Shown here in pieces: positions 38,434-48,164 of a stretch of DNA of 64,000 bases. The first letter of the stretch is position 1. Every line of letters starts with the position of its first letter. The notes beneath the pieces were generated by a model. It saw only the letters and a program-made list of their open reading frames with translations, had not been told where the DNA came from and did no database searches. The position numbers and the translations under genes were made by a program. Source of the stretch: Aliivibrio salmonicida LFI1238 (lineage in GTDB: Bacteria; Pseudomonadota; Gammaproteobacteria; Enterobacterales; Vibrionaceae); contig NC_011312.1 in the NCBI RefSeq assembly GCF_000196495.1, positions 620,001 to 684,000 on the forward strand, in the 5' to 3' direction.

Positions 38434-39921
38434 ATGAACAAAGAAATCTTAGCTGTTGTAGAAGCAGTATCAAATGAAAAAGCTGTTCCTCGTGAACGAA
38501 TTTTTGAAGCATTAGAAATCGCATTAGCAACAGCAACAAAGAAAAAATCTGCGCTGGAAATTGAAGTACGTGTAGCGATTGATCGCAAAACAGGTGCAGT
38601 TGAAACTTTCCGTCGTTGGGTTGCGGTTGCTCAAGTTGAGCACCCTACATTAGAAATATCTATTGAAGCGGCACAATTTGAAGATGAAACAATCGAAATC
38701 GGTGGTTTTATTGAAGATGATATCGAATCAGTAACGTTTGACCGTATTACGACACAAACAGCGAAGCAAGTTATCGTACAAAAAGTACGTGAAGCTGAGC
38801 GTGCGATGATCGTTGAGCAGTTTATTGATAACGAAGGTGAGTTAATCACTGGTATCGTTAAAAAAGTAAACCGCGATGCAATTATCGTTGATCTAGGTAG
38901 CAACGCTGAAGCGGTTATTTTACGTGAAGATCAACTTCCACGTGAAAATTTCCGTCCAGGTGACCGTGTTCGTGGTCTGCTATATGCAGTTAAACCAGAA
39001 GCTCGCGGTTTCCAGTTATTCATGACTCGCTCAAAAGGCGTAATGTTAACTGAATTGTTCCGCGTTGAAGTGCCTGAAATCGGTGAAGAACTGATTGAAA
39101 TTAAAGCCGCTGCTCGTGATCCTGGTTCTCGTGCTAAAATCGCTGTGAAAACAAACGATAAACGTATTGATCCTGTTGGTGCGTGTGTTGGTATGCGTGG
39201 CGCTCGTGTTCAAGCTGTATCAAATGATCTTGGTGGCGAACGTATTGATATCGTGCTTTGGGATGATAATCCTGCACAGTTTGTTATCAACTCTATGGCT
39301 CCAGCAGAAGTGGCTTCTATTATTGTAGATGAAGACAACAATACGATGGATATTGCTGTTGAAGCTGATAATCTAGCACAAGCAATTGGCCGTAGTGGTC
39401 AAAATGTACGTCTAGCGTCTCAACTGACTGGTTGGGAACTTAACGTAATGACTGTTGCTGACCTTAATAAGAAGCACCAAGAAGAAGCTCAAGGTTCTAT
39501 TGATGCATTTGTTAAGCATTTAGACATTGATGCAGATTTTGCTCAACTATTAGTTGAAGAAGGTTTCACTACGCTTGAAGAGATCGCTTACGTACCAGTA
39601 AACGAACTATTAGAAGTGGAAGCTTTAGACGAAGAAACAGTGGATCTTCTTCGTACTCGCGCTAAAGAAGCATTAACAACTCTCGCACTAGCACAAGAAG
39701 AGTCTCTTGATGGTATTGAACCAGCAGAAGACTTACTTGCTCTTGAAGGTCTAGAGCGTGAATTGGCATTTAAATTTGCAGCTAAAGGTGTAATTACACT
39801 TGAAGATCTTGCAGACCAAGGTGTTGATGAGTTGTCTGATATTGAAGACTTAACAGAAGAACGTGCTGGTGAGTTAATCATGGCTGCACGTAATATTTGT
39901 TGGTTTAGCGACGAAGCATAA
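38434..39921 (+). CDS. nusA: Transcription termination/antitermination factor NusA
   Basis: 495 residues, same architecture as E. coli NusA: N-terminal RNA polymerase-binding domain (1-130), S1 domain (about 135-200), two KH domains (about 230-345; GACVGMRGARVQ and AIGRSGQNVRLASQ), and two acidic C-terminal repeats (about 365-490). It modulates pausing, termination and antitermination. The operon position between rimP and infB is conserved. Confidence 0.98.
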   Translation: MNKEILAVVEAVSNEKAVPRERIFEALEIALATATKKKSALEIEVRVAIDRKTGAVETFRRWVAVAQVEHPTLEISIEAAQFEDETIEIGGFIEDDIESVTFDRITTQTAKQVIVQKVREAERAMIVEQFIDNEGELITGIVKKVNRDAIIVDLGSNAEAVILREDQLPRENFRPGDRVRGLLYAVKPEARGFQLFMTRSKGVMLTELFRVEVPEIGEELIEIKAAARDPGSRAKIAVKTNDKRIDPVGACVGMRGARVQAVSNDLGGERIDIVLWDDNPAQFVINSMAPAEVASIIVDEDNNTMDIAVEADNLAQAIGRSGQNVRLASQLTGWELNVMTVADLNKKHQEEAQGSIDAFVKHLDIDADFAQLLVEEGFTTLEEIAYVPVNELLEVEALDEETVDLLRTRAKEALTTLALAQEESLDGIEPAEDLLALEGLERELAFKFAAKGVITLEDLADQGVDELSDIEDLTEERAGELIMAARNICWFSDEA

Positions 39922-39944
39922 TTATTTCAGCAAGGAGAAGCGGT

Positions 39945-42620
39945 ATGACAAAGCTTACGGTAAAAGCACTTAGTGAAGACATTGGAACTCCAGTTGACCG
40001 CTTACTTCAGCAATTTTCAGATGCTGGTATTAATAAAAAAGATGGAGACTCTGTTTCTGAAGGTGAAAAGCAATCATTGCTTATTCATCTAAAAAAAGAG
40101 CATGGTAGCGCTGATGAAAGTGCTTCACCAACCCGTCTCACTCTTCAACGCAAAACTCGTAGCACGTTAAGTGTTGCTGGTTCTGGCGGTAAAAGTAAAG
40201 ATGTGCAAGTAGAAGTGCGTAAAAAACGTACTTATGTAAAAGCGAGCACGCTTGAAGAAGAGAAAAAAACTGAGCAAATGAAAGTAGAGGCTGGAGACAA
40301 GGCCAAACGTGACGCAGAGGAAGCTGCCGTTCGCGAACTTGAACAAAAGGCTAAACGTGAAGCGGAAGAAAAAGCTAAACGTGAAGCAGAAGCAGAAGTC
40401 AAAGTAAAGCGTGACGCAGAACAAACAGCGAAACGCACTAAGACTGAAAAGGCTAAAAAAGAAATGACTACTAAAAATGATCAAGCAAAAACAGAAGCTG
40501 ATGAATTGAAACTTCGTCAGGAAACAGAAGCGACTCGTAAAGCAGAAGCAGAAGCTGCAAAACTAGTTGAAGATGCACGTAAACTGGCTGAAGAAAACGA
40601 AGGCCGTTGGAAAGAAGAAGAACAAAAGAAAACAGCTGCTGAAAAAACGGCTGATTATCATGTAACAACGTCAACTCACGCTCGTGAAGCTGAAGATGCA
40701 GCTGACCGTAAAGATGAGCAACAGCCACGTCGTCGTAAGAAAAAAGCGAAAGCGGCGCCAGTAGAACGCGGTGGTCGCAACCAACGTGGCGGACGTAACA
40801 GAAAACCTCAAGTTAACAAACCAACCTCTATGCAACATGGCTTTGATAAGTCAGCGACTGTTGCTAAGCAAGATGTTGCGATTGGTGAAACAATTATTGT
40901 TTCTGAACTTGCAAACAAAATGTCAGTTAAAGCAACTGAAGTAATTAAAGTTATGATGAAGATGGGCGCTATGGCGACTATCAACCAAGTTATTGACCAA
41001 GAAACTGCAGCATTAGTTGCTGAAGAAATGGGTCATAAAGTGGTTCTTCGTAAAGAAAACGAATTAGAAGAAGCGGTACTGTCTGATCGTGATAACAGCG
41101 CAACGGTTGAAGGCCGTGCTCCAGTTGTTACTATCATGGGTCACGTAGACCACGGTAAAACATCTACACTGGATTACATTCGTCGTGCACACGTTGCTGA
41201 CGCTGAAGCTGGTGGTATCACACAACACATCGGTGCATACCACGTTGAAACTGACAACGGTATGATCACTTTCCTTGATACTCCTGGACACGCAGCCTTT
41301 ACTGCAATGCGTGCTCGTGGTGCTCAAGCGACGGATATCGTTGTTCTTGTTGTTGCTGCAGATGATGGTGTTATGCCACAAACAATCGAAGCTATCCAAC
41401 ACGCAAAAGCGGCTGGCGTACCTCTGATTGTTGCTGTAAACAAAATCGATAAAGAAGGCGCTAACCCAGATAACGTTAAAAATGAGCTTGCTCAATATGA
41501 CATTATTCCTGAGGAGTGGGGCGGTGAGAACATGTTTGTTCACATCTCTGCTAAGCAAGGCACTAACATTGAAGGTCTTCTAGAAGCTATCCTTCTTCAA
41601 TCTGAAGTACTTGAATTAACTGCAGTTAAAGAAGGTATGGCATCAGGTGTTGTTGTTGAATCTCGTCTTGATAAAGGTCGTGGTCCAGTTGCTACTGTTC
41701 TTGTTCAATCAGGTACTTTACACAAGGGTGACATCGTTCTTTGTGGTCAAGAGTATGGCCGTGTTCGTGCTATGCGTGATGAAAACGGTAAAGACATCGA
41801 CAGTGCTGGTCCATCAATTCCTGTTGAGATTCTTGGTCTTTCAGGCGTTCCAGCATCAGGTGATGAAGCGACTGTTGTTCGTGATGAGCGTAAAGCTCGT
41901 GAAGTTGCGAACTACCGTCAAGGTAAATTCCGTGATGTGAAACTTGCTCGTCAACAAAAAGCAAAACTAGAAAACATGTTTGCAAACATGGAAGCTGGTG
42001 AAGTTGCTGAATGTAACGTTGTACTTAAAGCGGACGTTCAAGGTTCTGTTGAAGCGATTGCTGATTCATTACGTAAACTATCAACTGACGAAGTTAAAGT
42101 TAACATCGTAGGTTCTGGTGTTGGTGGTATTACTGAAACTGATGCAACTCTTGCAGCGGCTTCAAATGCGATTCTTTTAGGCTTCAACGTACGTGCTGAT
42201 ACAAGTGCACGTCGTACAATCGAAAATGAAAACCTAGATCTTCGTTACTACTCAATCATTTACCAATTGATTGACGAAGTTAAACAAGCGATGGGCGGTA
42301 TGCTTGCTCCTGAATTCCGTCAAGAAATCATTGGTCTTGCACAAGTACGTGAAGTATTCAAATCTCCTAAGATTGGTGCTGTTGCTGGTTGTATGGTTAC
42401 TGAAGGTACGATTAAGCGTAACAACCCAATCCGTGTATTACGTGACAATATCGTAATTTACGAAGGTGAACTAGAATCACTACGTCGCTTTAAAGATGAC
42501 ATGCCAGAAGTTAAGAATGGCTACGAATGTGGTATCGGCGTTAAGAACTACAATGATGTTCGCGTTGGTGACCAAATCGAAGTATTCGAAATTGTTGAGA
42601 TTCAACGTACTCTTGATTAA
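39945..42620 (+). CDS. infB: Translation initiation factor IF-2
   Basis: 891 residues (E. coli 890). The N-terminal domain is followed by a long Lys/Ala/Glu-rich linker (about 75-290) with repeated KREAEEKAKREAE-type units, then a second conserved N-terminal module (about 310-360) and the G domain with G1 motif GHVDHGKT at 399-406 and the NKID G4 motif. It is the GTPase that brings initiator tRNA to the 30S subunit; the initiator tRNA gene is in the same operon. Confidence 0.98.
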   Translation: MTKLTVKALSEDIGTPVDRLLQQFSDAGINKKDGDSVSEGEKQSLLIHLKKEHGSADESASPTRLTLQRKTRSTLSVAGSGGKSKDVQVEVRKKRTYVKASTLEEEKKTEQMKVEAGDKAKRDAEEAAVRELEQKAKREAEEKAKREAEAEVKVKRDAEQTAKRTKTEKAKKEMTTKNDQAKTEADELKLRQETEATRKAEAEAAKLVEDARKLAEENEGRWKEEEQKKTAAEKTADYHVTTSTHAREAEDAADRKDEQQPRRRKKKAKAAPVERGGRNQRGGRNRKPQVNKPTSMQHGFDKSATVAKQDVAIGETIIVSELANKMSVKATEVIKVMMKMGAMATINQVIDQETAALVAEEMGHKVVLRKENELEEAVLSDRDNSATVEGRAPVVTIMGHVDHGKTSTLDYIRRAHVADAEAGGITQHIGAYHVETDNGMITFLDTPGHAAFTAMRARGAQATDIVVLVVAADDGVMPQTIEAIQHAKAAGVPLIVAVNKIDKEGANPDNVKNELAQYDIIPEEWGGENMFVHISAKQGTNIEGLLEAILLQSEVLELTAVKEGMASGVVVESRLDKGRGPVATVLVQSGTLHKGDIVLCGQEYGRVRAMRDENGKDIDSAGPSIPVEILGLSGVPASGDEATVVRDERKAREVANYRQGKFRDVKLARQQKAKLENMFANMEAGEVAECNVVLKADVQGSVEAIADSLRKLSTDEVKVNIVGSGVGGITETDATLAAASNAILLGFNVRADTSARRTIENENLDLRYYSIIYQLIDEVKQAMGGMLAPEFRQEIIGLAQVREVFKSPKIGAVAGCMVTEGTIKRNNPIRVLRDNIVIYEGELESLRRFKDDMPEVKNGYECGIGVKNYNDVRVGDQIEVFEIVEIQRTLD

Positions 42621-42636
42621 TTGACTATAATTACAC

Positions 42637-42713
42637 CTATTATTAAATAAAAATAATAGGGTAATCGGTTGTTAAATACACCATGGGGGGCTGGTAATTA
42701 CCACGCCCCCCAT
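42637..42713 (+). promoter_or_regulatory. Two hairpins between infB and rbfA
   Basis: First hairpin: CCTATTATT (42637-42645) with AATAATAGG (42652-42660). Second, very stable: ATGGGGGGC (42683-42691) with GCCCCCCAT (42705-42713), continued inward by TGGTA/TACCA. Neither has a T-run, so they look like mRNA processing or stability elements rather than terminators. Confidence 0.6.
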
Positions 42714-42733
42714 CTTTCTAAGTGAGAAATGAT

Positions 42734-43141
42734 ATGTCAAAAGAATTTAGCCGCGCACAACGTGTGTCGCAACAGCTACAAAAAGAATTAGCCGTAATTC
42801 TACAACGTGAAGTTCGTGATTCACGCATCGGTATGGTGACTATTTCAGATGTTGAAGTATCTCGTGATCTTGCTTACGCAAAAGTATTCGTTACTTTTTT
42901 CTGTGTTGGTGAGCAAACGCCTGAAACATGTCTAGCGGCATTGAAAGAACACGAAGTACCTGTTCGAATGATGCTTGGTAAACGTATTCGTCACCGTTTA
43001 ACGCCTGAAGTACGTTTTACTTACGACAACACTTTAGTTGAAGGTATGCGCATGTCTAACCTAGTGTCAGATGTTGTGAATACAGATAAGCGTAAAATGG
43101 CAGAATCAGGTCGTACTGAATCTGACGAAGGGGAAGAGTAA
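42734..43141 (+). CDS. rbfA: Ribosome-binding factor A
   Basis: 135 residues (E. coli 133). KH-type protein required for 16S rRNA 5' end maturation and cold adaptation. The start SKEFSRAQRVSQQLQKELAVILQREV aligns with the family; the GTG at 42722 is rejected. The stop overlaps the truB ATG by one base. Confidence 0.96.
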   Translation: MSKEFSRAQRVSQQLQKELAVILQREVRDSRIGMVTISDVEVSRDLAYAKVFVTFFCVGEQTPETCLAALKEHEVPVRMMLGKRIRHRLTPEVRFTYDNTLVEGMRMSNLVSDVVNTDKRKMAESGRTESDEGEE

Positions 43142-44097
43142 TGGCTCGTCGTCGTAAGGGTCGTCCTATAGATGGTGTTATCTTAATTGATAAACCGGCA
43201 GGAATTACGTCGAACGATACATTGCAAAAAGTAAAACGCATCTACTTTGCAGAGAAAGCGGGCCATACTGGTGCGCTTGATCCTCTTGCTACCGGTATGC
43301 TGCCTCTTTGTTTTGGTGAAGCGACGAAGTTTTCTCAGTTCTTATTGGATTCAGACAAGCGTTATCGTGTGGTTGCTAAATTAGGTGAACGCACAAATAC
43401 ATCTGACTCTGATGGTGAAGTGGTTGAAACTCGTGAAGTAAAAGTTGACCGTGGTCAGCTTGAACGTTGCATTGCCAAGTTTCGTGGAACAACCGATCAA
43501 ATTCCATCAATGTTTTCTGCGTTAAAACATGAAGGTCGCCCTTTGTATGAATACGCACGTGAAGGCATTGAAGTTCCTCGTAAGTCTCGAAAAATTACGG
43601 TTTATTCAATTGAATTAATCCGTTTTGAAGGTCATGAAGTTGAAATGGAAGTGCATTGTTCAAAAGGCACTTACATTCGAACAATAACGGATGATCTTGG
43701 CGAAATGTTGGGTTGTGGTGCTCACGTAACGTATTTACGCCGCACTGGGGTGTCAAATTACCCATATGAAAATATGGTGACGATTGAACACCTTGAAGCA
43801 TTATTAGAGAAAGCACATCGTGAAGAGATTTCACCTCGTGAATTACTTGATCCTCTATTAATGCCTATGGATTCCGCGGTACAAGATTTACCTGAAGTAA
43901 ATATGATCACAGAATTAGCCGATCATGTTTTACATGGTCAGCCAGTTCAAGTATTTGGCGCTCCACAAGATGGCATTGTTCGCATGACATCTGGTGAAGA
44001 ACGTTTATTTATTGGTATTGGTCATATTGATGATGATGGTCGAGTTGCACCAAAGCGTTTAGTTGTATTTAGAGATGAAATCGAAGAAGACAAATAA
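43141..44097 (+). CDS. truB: tRNA pseudouridine-55 synthase
   Basis: 318 residues. Makes pseudouridine 55 in the tRNA T-loop. The catalytic Asp47 is in GHTGALDPLATGMLP. A C-terminal PUA-like domain covers about 250-315. It is translationally coupled to rbfA (1-bp overlap). Confidence 0.97.
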   Translation: MARRRKGRPIDGVILIDKPAGITSNDTLQKVKRIYFAEKAGHTGALDPLATGMLPLCFGEATKFSQFLLDSDKRYRVVAKLGERTNTSDSDGEVVETREVKVDRGQLERCIAKFRGTTDQIPSMFSALKHEGRPLYEYAREGIEVPRKSRKITVYSIELIRFEGHEVEMEVHCSKGTYIRTITDDLGEMLGCGAHVTYLRRTGVSNYPYENMVTIEHLEALLEKAHREEISPRELLDPLLMPMDSAVQDLPEVNMITELADHVLHGQPVQVFGAPQDGIVRMTSGEERLFIGIGHIDDDGRVAPKRLVVFRDEIEEDK

Positions 44098-44122
44098 GTC
44101 GCATTGAAGCAATATAATTAAG

Positions 44123-44157
44123 AAAGAGTAAAGGCCTTGGTGTTTTTACTCTTTTTT
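44123..44157 (+). terminator. Terminator between truB and rpsO
   Basis: A 10-bp A/T-rich stem (44123-44132 with 44145-44154) and a T6 run. It is AU-rich, so efficiency may be moderate; rpsO probably has its own promoter in the 100 bp that follow. Confidence 0.7.
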
Positions 44158-44259
44158 ATTGCTTTATTATTGTTCATCCGTATAATTCGCTCTTCGCGTA
44201 GTGGCTGAATCAGAGATTGGCTGCTGCAAATATTAAACACTCTTACTCAGGAGAGATTT

Positions 44260-44529
44260 ATGTCTCTGAATGCAGAAACTAAAGCAGCAATCGTTGCAGA
44301 ATACGCACAATGTGAAAACGATACAGGTTCACCAGAAGTACAAGTAGCACTACTTACTGCTTCTATTAACCACCTTCAAGGTCACTTTGCTAATCACAAG
44401 CACGATCACCACAGCCGTCGTGGTCTATTACGTATGGTTTCAAGCCGTCGTAAGCTTCTTGATTACCTTAAAGGTAAAAACAGTACTCGTTACCAAGATC
44501 TAATCAAACGTCTAGGCCTACGTCGCTAA
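44260..44529 (+). CDS. rpsO: Small ribosomal subunit protein S15
   Basis: 89 residues, the same length as in E. coli. The start SLNAETKAAIVAEYAQCENDTGSPEVQ and the block HKHDHHSRRGLLRMVSSRRKLLDYL are diagnostic. S15 binds the 16S rRNA central domain and represses its own translation in E. coli. CAGGAGAG lies just before the ATG. Confidence 0.98.
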   Translation: MSLNAETKAAIVAEYAQCENDTGSPEVQVALLTASINHLQGHFANHKHDHHSRRGLLRMVSSRRKLLDYLKGKNSTRYQDLIKRLGLRR

Positions 44530-44557
44530 TTTGCGATGTCTGTAAAGACAGTTTGAA

Positions 44558-44586
44558 AAAAGGAGCGTTTATCGCTCTTTTTTTTA
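44558..44586 (+). terminator. Terminator after rpsO
   Basis: GGAGCG...CGCTC(T) stem with 5-base loop TTTAT, preceded by A6 and followed by a T-run. In E. coli the equivalent rpsO terminator allows some read-through into pnp. Confidence 0.87.
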
Positions 44587-44673
44587 TGCCTGCAATTCCC
44601 CTTTTTCAATTCTGAAACTCGCATATTGCCCTAATTGGGGTATACTGTGGCCGTTGAAATCGCAGTGTGCGCT

Positions 44674-44858
44674 TTGACAATATAATCTTATTCATCGTAT
44701 TACAGTCACCGAAGTCGGCCACTAGGTCGCGACTATTACAAGTTATCTTTTATTAAGTAAATTTGTACTAGTCGCGACTGGTAATATGTTGAACCATCTA
44801 CGTAAAGTGTTTTAGTCGCAGATAGAAATATATGTGTATTGAGGCCAAAGGAAAAAAA
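44674..44858 (+). promoter_or_regulatory. pnp promoter and structured leader
   Basis: TTGACA (44674-44679) and TATTAC (44698-44703, 18-bp spacer) suggest a promoter. The leader then holds a long-range inverted repeat: GTCGCGACTA (44726-44735) with TAGTCGCGAC (44769-44778). In E. coli a comparable pnp leader hairpin is cut by RNase III and then destabilised by PNPase itself, giving autoregulation. The same role is inferred here. Confidence 0.65.
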
Positions 44859-46988
44859 ATGTTCGAGAAACCAGTCGTAAAATCATTCCAGTACGGTAAC
44901 CACACCGTAACACTAGAGACGGGCGTAATGGCACGTCAAGCAACTGCAGCAGTAATGGCAAGCATGGACGATACATCAGTATTCGTTTCTGTTGTTGCTA
45001 AGAAAGAAGCAGTAGCGGGTCAAGATTTCTTCCCACTAACCGTTAACTACCAAGAGCGTACTTACGCTGCTGGTAAAATCCCAGGTGGTTTCTTTAAGCG
45101 TGAAGGCCGTCCTTCTGAAGGCGAAACACTAACGGCTCGTCTAATTGACCGTCCAATTCGTCCACTTTTCCCAAGTGCGTTTAAAAACGAAGTTCAAGTT
45201 ATCGCTACGGTTGTTTCTATCAACCCTGACGTAAACCCAGACATGATCACTATGATCGCAACGTCTGCGGCACTTTCTATTGCTGGTGTTCCATTTAATG
45301 GTCCTATCGGTGCTGCACGTGTTGGTCATATCAACGGTGAGCTTGTTCTTAACCCATCAAACACTGAGCTTGCAAACTCTAAACTAGACCTAGTTGTGTC
45401 TGGTACAGAAGCTGCTGTACTAATGGTTGAATCTGAAGCAGATAACCTATCTGAAGAAGAAATGCTTTCTGCTGTTGTATTTGGTCATGACCAACAACAA
45501 GTAGTAATCAAAGCAATCAACGAGTTTGCTGCTGAAGTTGCAACGCCGTCTTGGAACTGGGAAGCACCAGTAGTAAACGCAGAGCTTAAAGCACAAGTTG
45601 CTGAACTTGCAGAAACTCGTCTTTCTGAAGCGTACCAAATTACTGAAAAAATGGCGCGTTACGAGCAAGTTGGCGCAATCAAAAGTGAAGTTGTTGCAGC
45701 ACTTCTAGTTCAAAATGAAGCACTAGACGAACGTGAAATCCGCGGTATGCTTGGCGCTCTAGAGAAAAACGTAGTACGTAGCCGTATTATTGCTGGTCAC
45801 CCACGTATCGATGGCCGTGAAAAAGACATGGTTCGTGCGCTAGACGTACGTACTGGTGTTCTTCCTCGTACTCACGGTTCAGCTCTATTTACTCGTGGTG
45901 AAACTCAAGCACTTGTTACTGCAACGCTTGGTACACAACGTGATGCTCAAATCATCGATAGCTTAATGGGTGAGAAGAAAGATCACTTCCTTCTACACTA
46001 CAACTTTCCTCCATACTGTGTTGGTGAAACTGGCTTTGTTGGTTCACCTAAGCGTCGTGAAATCGGCCACGGTAAACTGGCTAAACGCGGTATCGCAGCA
46101 GTTATGCCTTCTGTTGAAGAATTCCCATACACAGTACGTGTCGTATCGGAAATCACTGAATCTAACGGTTCATCTTCAATGGCTTCTGTATGTGGTACAT
46201 CTCTAGCGCTTATGGATGCTGGTGTTCCAATTAAAGCGTCTGTTGCTGGTATCGCTATGGGTCTTGTTAAAGAAGGCGACGATTTCGTTGTTCTTTCTGA
46301 CATCCTTGGCGACGAAGATCACCTAGGTGACATGGACTTTAAAGTTGCAGGTACTAACGCTGGTATTACTGCACTTCAAATGGACATCAAAATTGAAGGT
46401 ATCACTAAAGAGATCATGCAGATCGCTCTTAACCAGGCACAAGGTGCGCGTAAGCATATCCTTACAGTAATGGATGAAGCAATCTCAGGCGCTCGTGAAG
46501 ATATCTCACAATACGCTCCACGTATCCACACAATGAAAATCAGCTCTGATAAGATCAAAGATGTTATCGGTAAAGGTGGCGCGGTTATCCGTGCTCTTTG
46601 TGAAGAAACGGGTACAACTATCGAAATCGAAGACGATGGCACAATCAAAATCGCTGCGACTGAAGGTGCTGCTGCGAAAGAAGCTATCCGTCGTATCGAA
46701 GAAATTACTGCTGAAGTTGAAGTGGGTAAAATCTACCCAGGTAAAGTTATGCGCATCGTTGATTTCGGTGCATTCGTAACGGTTCTTGGTCCTAAAGAAG
46801 GTCTAGTTCATATTTCTCAAATTGCTGAAGAGCGTATTGAGAAAGTGGCAGATCATCTACAAGTTGGTCAAGAAGTTCAAACTAAAGTACTAGAAATAGA
46901 CCGTCAAGGCCGTATTCGTCTAAGTATTAAAGAAGCAACTGCAGAGCTAAACCCTGTTGCTGCAACTGAAGTAAAAGACGCAGAATAA
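44859..46988 (+). CDS. pnp: Polyribonucleotide nucleotidyltransferase (PNPase)
   Basis: 709 residues (E. coli 711). 3'-to-5' phosphorolytic exoribonuclease of the RNA degradosome. Two RNase PH domains (about 10-220 and 310-540), a KH domain (about 553-612; IGKGGAVIRALCEETG) and an S1 domain (about 620-690). The ATG at 44859 follows AAAGGA with a 7-base gap; the upstream ATG at 44832 adds nine unrelated residues. Confidence 0.97.
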   Translation: MFEKPVVKSFQYGNHTVTLETGVMARQATAAVMASMDDTSVFVSVVAKKEAVAGQDFFPLTVNYQERTYAAGKIPGGFFKREGRPSEGETLTARLIDRPIRPLFPSAFKNEVQVIATVVSINPDVNPDMITMIATSAALSIAGVPFNGPIGAARVGHINGELVLNPSNTELANSKLDLVVSGTEAAVLMVESEADNLSEEEMLSAVVFGHDQQQVVIKAINEFAAEVATPSWNWEAPVVNAELKAQVAELAETRLSEAYQITEKMARYEQVGAIKSEVVAALLVQNEALDEREIRGMLGALEKNVVRSRIIAGHPRIDGREKDMVRALDVRTGVLPRTHGSALFTRGETQALVTATLGTQRDAQIIDSLMGEKKDHFLLHYNFPPYCVGETGFVGSPKRREIGHGKLAKRGIAAVMPSVEEFPYTVRVVSEITESNGSSSMASVCGTSLALMDAGVPIKASVAGIAMGLVKEGDDFVVLSDILGDEDHLGDMDFKVAGTNAGITALQMDIKIEGITKEIMQIALNQAQGARKHILTVMDEAISGAREDISQYAPRIHTMKISSDKIKDVIGKGGAVIRALCEETGTTIEIEDDGTIKIAATEGAAAKEAIRRIEEITAEVEVGKIYPGKVMRIVDFGAFVTVLGPKEGLVHISQIAEERIEKVADHLQVGQEVQTKVLEIDRQGRIRLSIKEATAELNPVAATEVKDAE

Positions 46989-47026
46989 TCTGATTGATTA
47001 CAGTCTTTTGATGTAAAGCGTGTTAT

Positions 47027-47056
47027 AAAGGGAGCAGAGATGCTCCCTTTTTTTTG
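47027..47056 (+). terminator. Terminator after pnp
   Basis: A perfect 10-bp stem AAAGGGAGCA/TGCTCCCTTT with GAGA tetraloop and a T-run. Confidence 0.93.
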
Positions 47057-47098
47057 CATCAGGGCGACTAAAAATAGATTTATTGTAGGAGATAATGA

Positions 47099-48082
47099 GT
47101 GAATTGGATTCGAATTACGCTAGTCAGTGCCGTCTTAATATTATCAGGATGTGCATCAACAAAGGATTCTTCAAGTTGGATGTACCCGCCAATGGCAGTG
47201 CCTTTACAACCGAGTATTCAGCAAGAGATTCAACTTTCTCGACTTAATCAATTATTATTACGCACTGATATTGACGACGTAACTCGTGCAAAAATGTTTT
47301 ATGATCGTGGGTTAATAAATGACAGTTTAGGACTACGTGACTTAGCGCGAGTGGACTTTACTCAGTCTTTAAATTTAAAACCAGATCAGAGTGATGTATT
47401 TAATATTTTGGGTGTTTACTACACGCAAAATACCGATTTTGATGGTGCTTATGAAGCCTTCGATTCTGCCTTAGAATTAGATCCATCGAATCAATTTGCA
47501 GAACGAAATTTAGCGATTGCCCTTTATTATGGTGAGCGTTATGACCAAGCTTATGAGATAGCAAAAAAACACTATAATGATGCACAAAGTGATCCGTACC
47601 GTGCTATTTGGTTATATTGGATTGGTTTAAATGTGGATGCAACAGCCGCAACAGAAGCATTTAAAATACAGTACCAAGAAAGAACAGATGAAGATTTTGG
47701 TTGGGATTTAGCGGGTGTTATTTTAAAAGAAACATCGGATGATGCTTTCTTTCAAAAAATCTTAACGACGACTCGAAATAATACCGCACTTGCTCAGAAA
47801 CTAACAGAAGGGTACTTTTACCTTGGTAAGCGTTATCAGTATGAAGGGGATTACCCTACTGCGATTGCATTATACAAGTTAGCTATGTCAAATAATGTGT
47901 ATGAATTTGTAGAACATCGTTACTCTTTCATTGAACTGGGTAATATTTTTAAAACGCTGCGTGAATTACAAGAACAAAAACAGAAAGAACAGCAAGCGTT
48001 AGAAGTGAAAGAAAAGCAGAATAGCCCAGAGCAAGACAGTGTAGAAAAAGAAGAATTAAAGAAGGAAGCGACTACTAAATAA
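47099..48082 (+). CDS. nlpI: Lipoprotein NlpI with TPR repeats
   Basis: 327 residues. The signal peptide ends in lipobox LSGC with Cys18 as the lipidation site. TPR helices follow at about 60-160 (ARVDFTQSLNLKPDQSDVFN; AYEAFDSALELDPSNQFAE). E. coli NlpI is an outer-membrane adaptor for the protease Prc and for peptidoglycan hydrolases. The C-terminal 40 residues are Glu/Lys/Gln-rich. The start is GTG 47099 with AGGAG seven bases upstream. Confidence 0.94.
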   Translation: MNWIRITLVSAVLILSGCASTKDSSSWMYPPMAVPLQPSIQQEIQLSRLNQLLLRTDIDDVTRAKMFYDRGLINDSLGLRDLARVDFTQSLNLKPDQSDVFNILGVYYTQNTDFDGAYEAFDSALELDPSNQFAERNLAIALYYGERYDQAYEIAKKHYNDAQSDPYRAIWLYWIGLNVDATAATEAFKIQYQERTDEDFGWDLAGVILKETSDDAFFQKILTTTRNNTALAQKLTEGYFYLGKRYQYEGDYPTAIALYKLAMSNNVYEFVEHRYSFIELGNIFKTLRELQEQKQKEQQALEVKEKQNSPEQDSVEKEELKKEATTK

Positions 48083-48109
48083 TATAGATTATTTAGTGGT
48101 TCATAATAT

Positions 48110-48143
48110 AAAAAGCCCTTATTTTAAAAGGTAAGGGCTTTTT
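48110..48143. terminator. Bidirectional terminator between nlpI and ubiV
   Basis: A perfect 12-bp stem AAAAAGCCCTTA/TAAGGGCTTTTT around a 10-base loop, serving both convergent genes. Confidence 0.9.
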
Positions 48144-48164
48144 ATTTATAGCGAAAACTCACTG

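Noticed and set aside
40167..40484. Minus-strand frames opposite the infB linker
   Set aside because: Ser/Phe-rich shadows of the Lys/Glu/Ala repeats of IF-2; no start signals.
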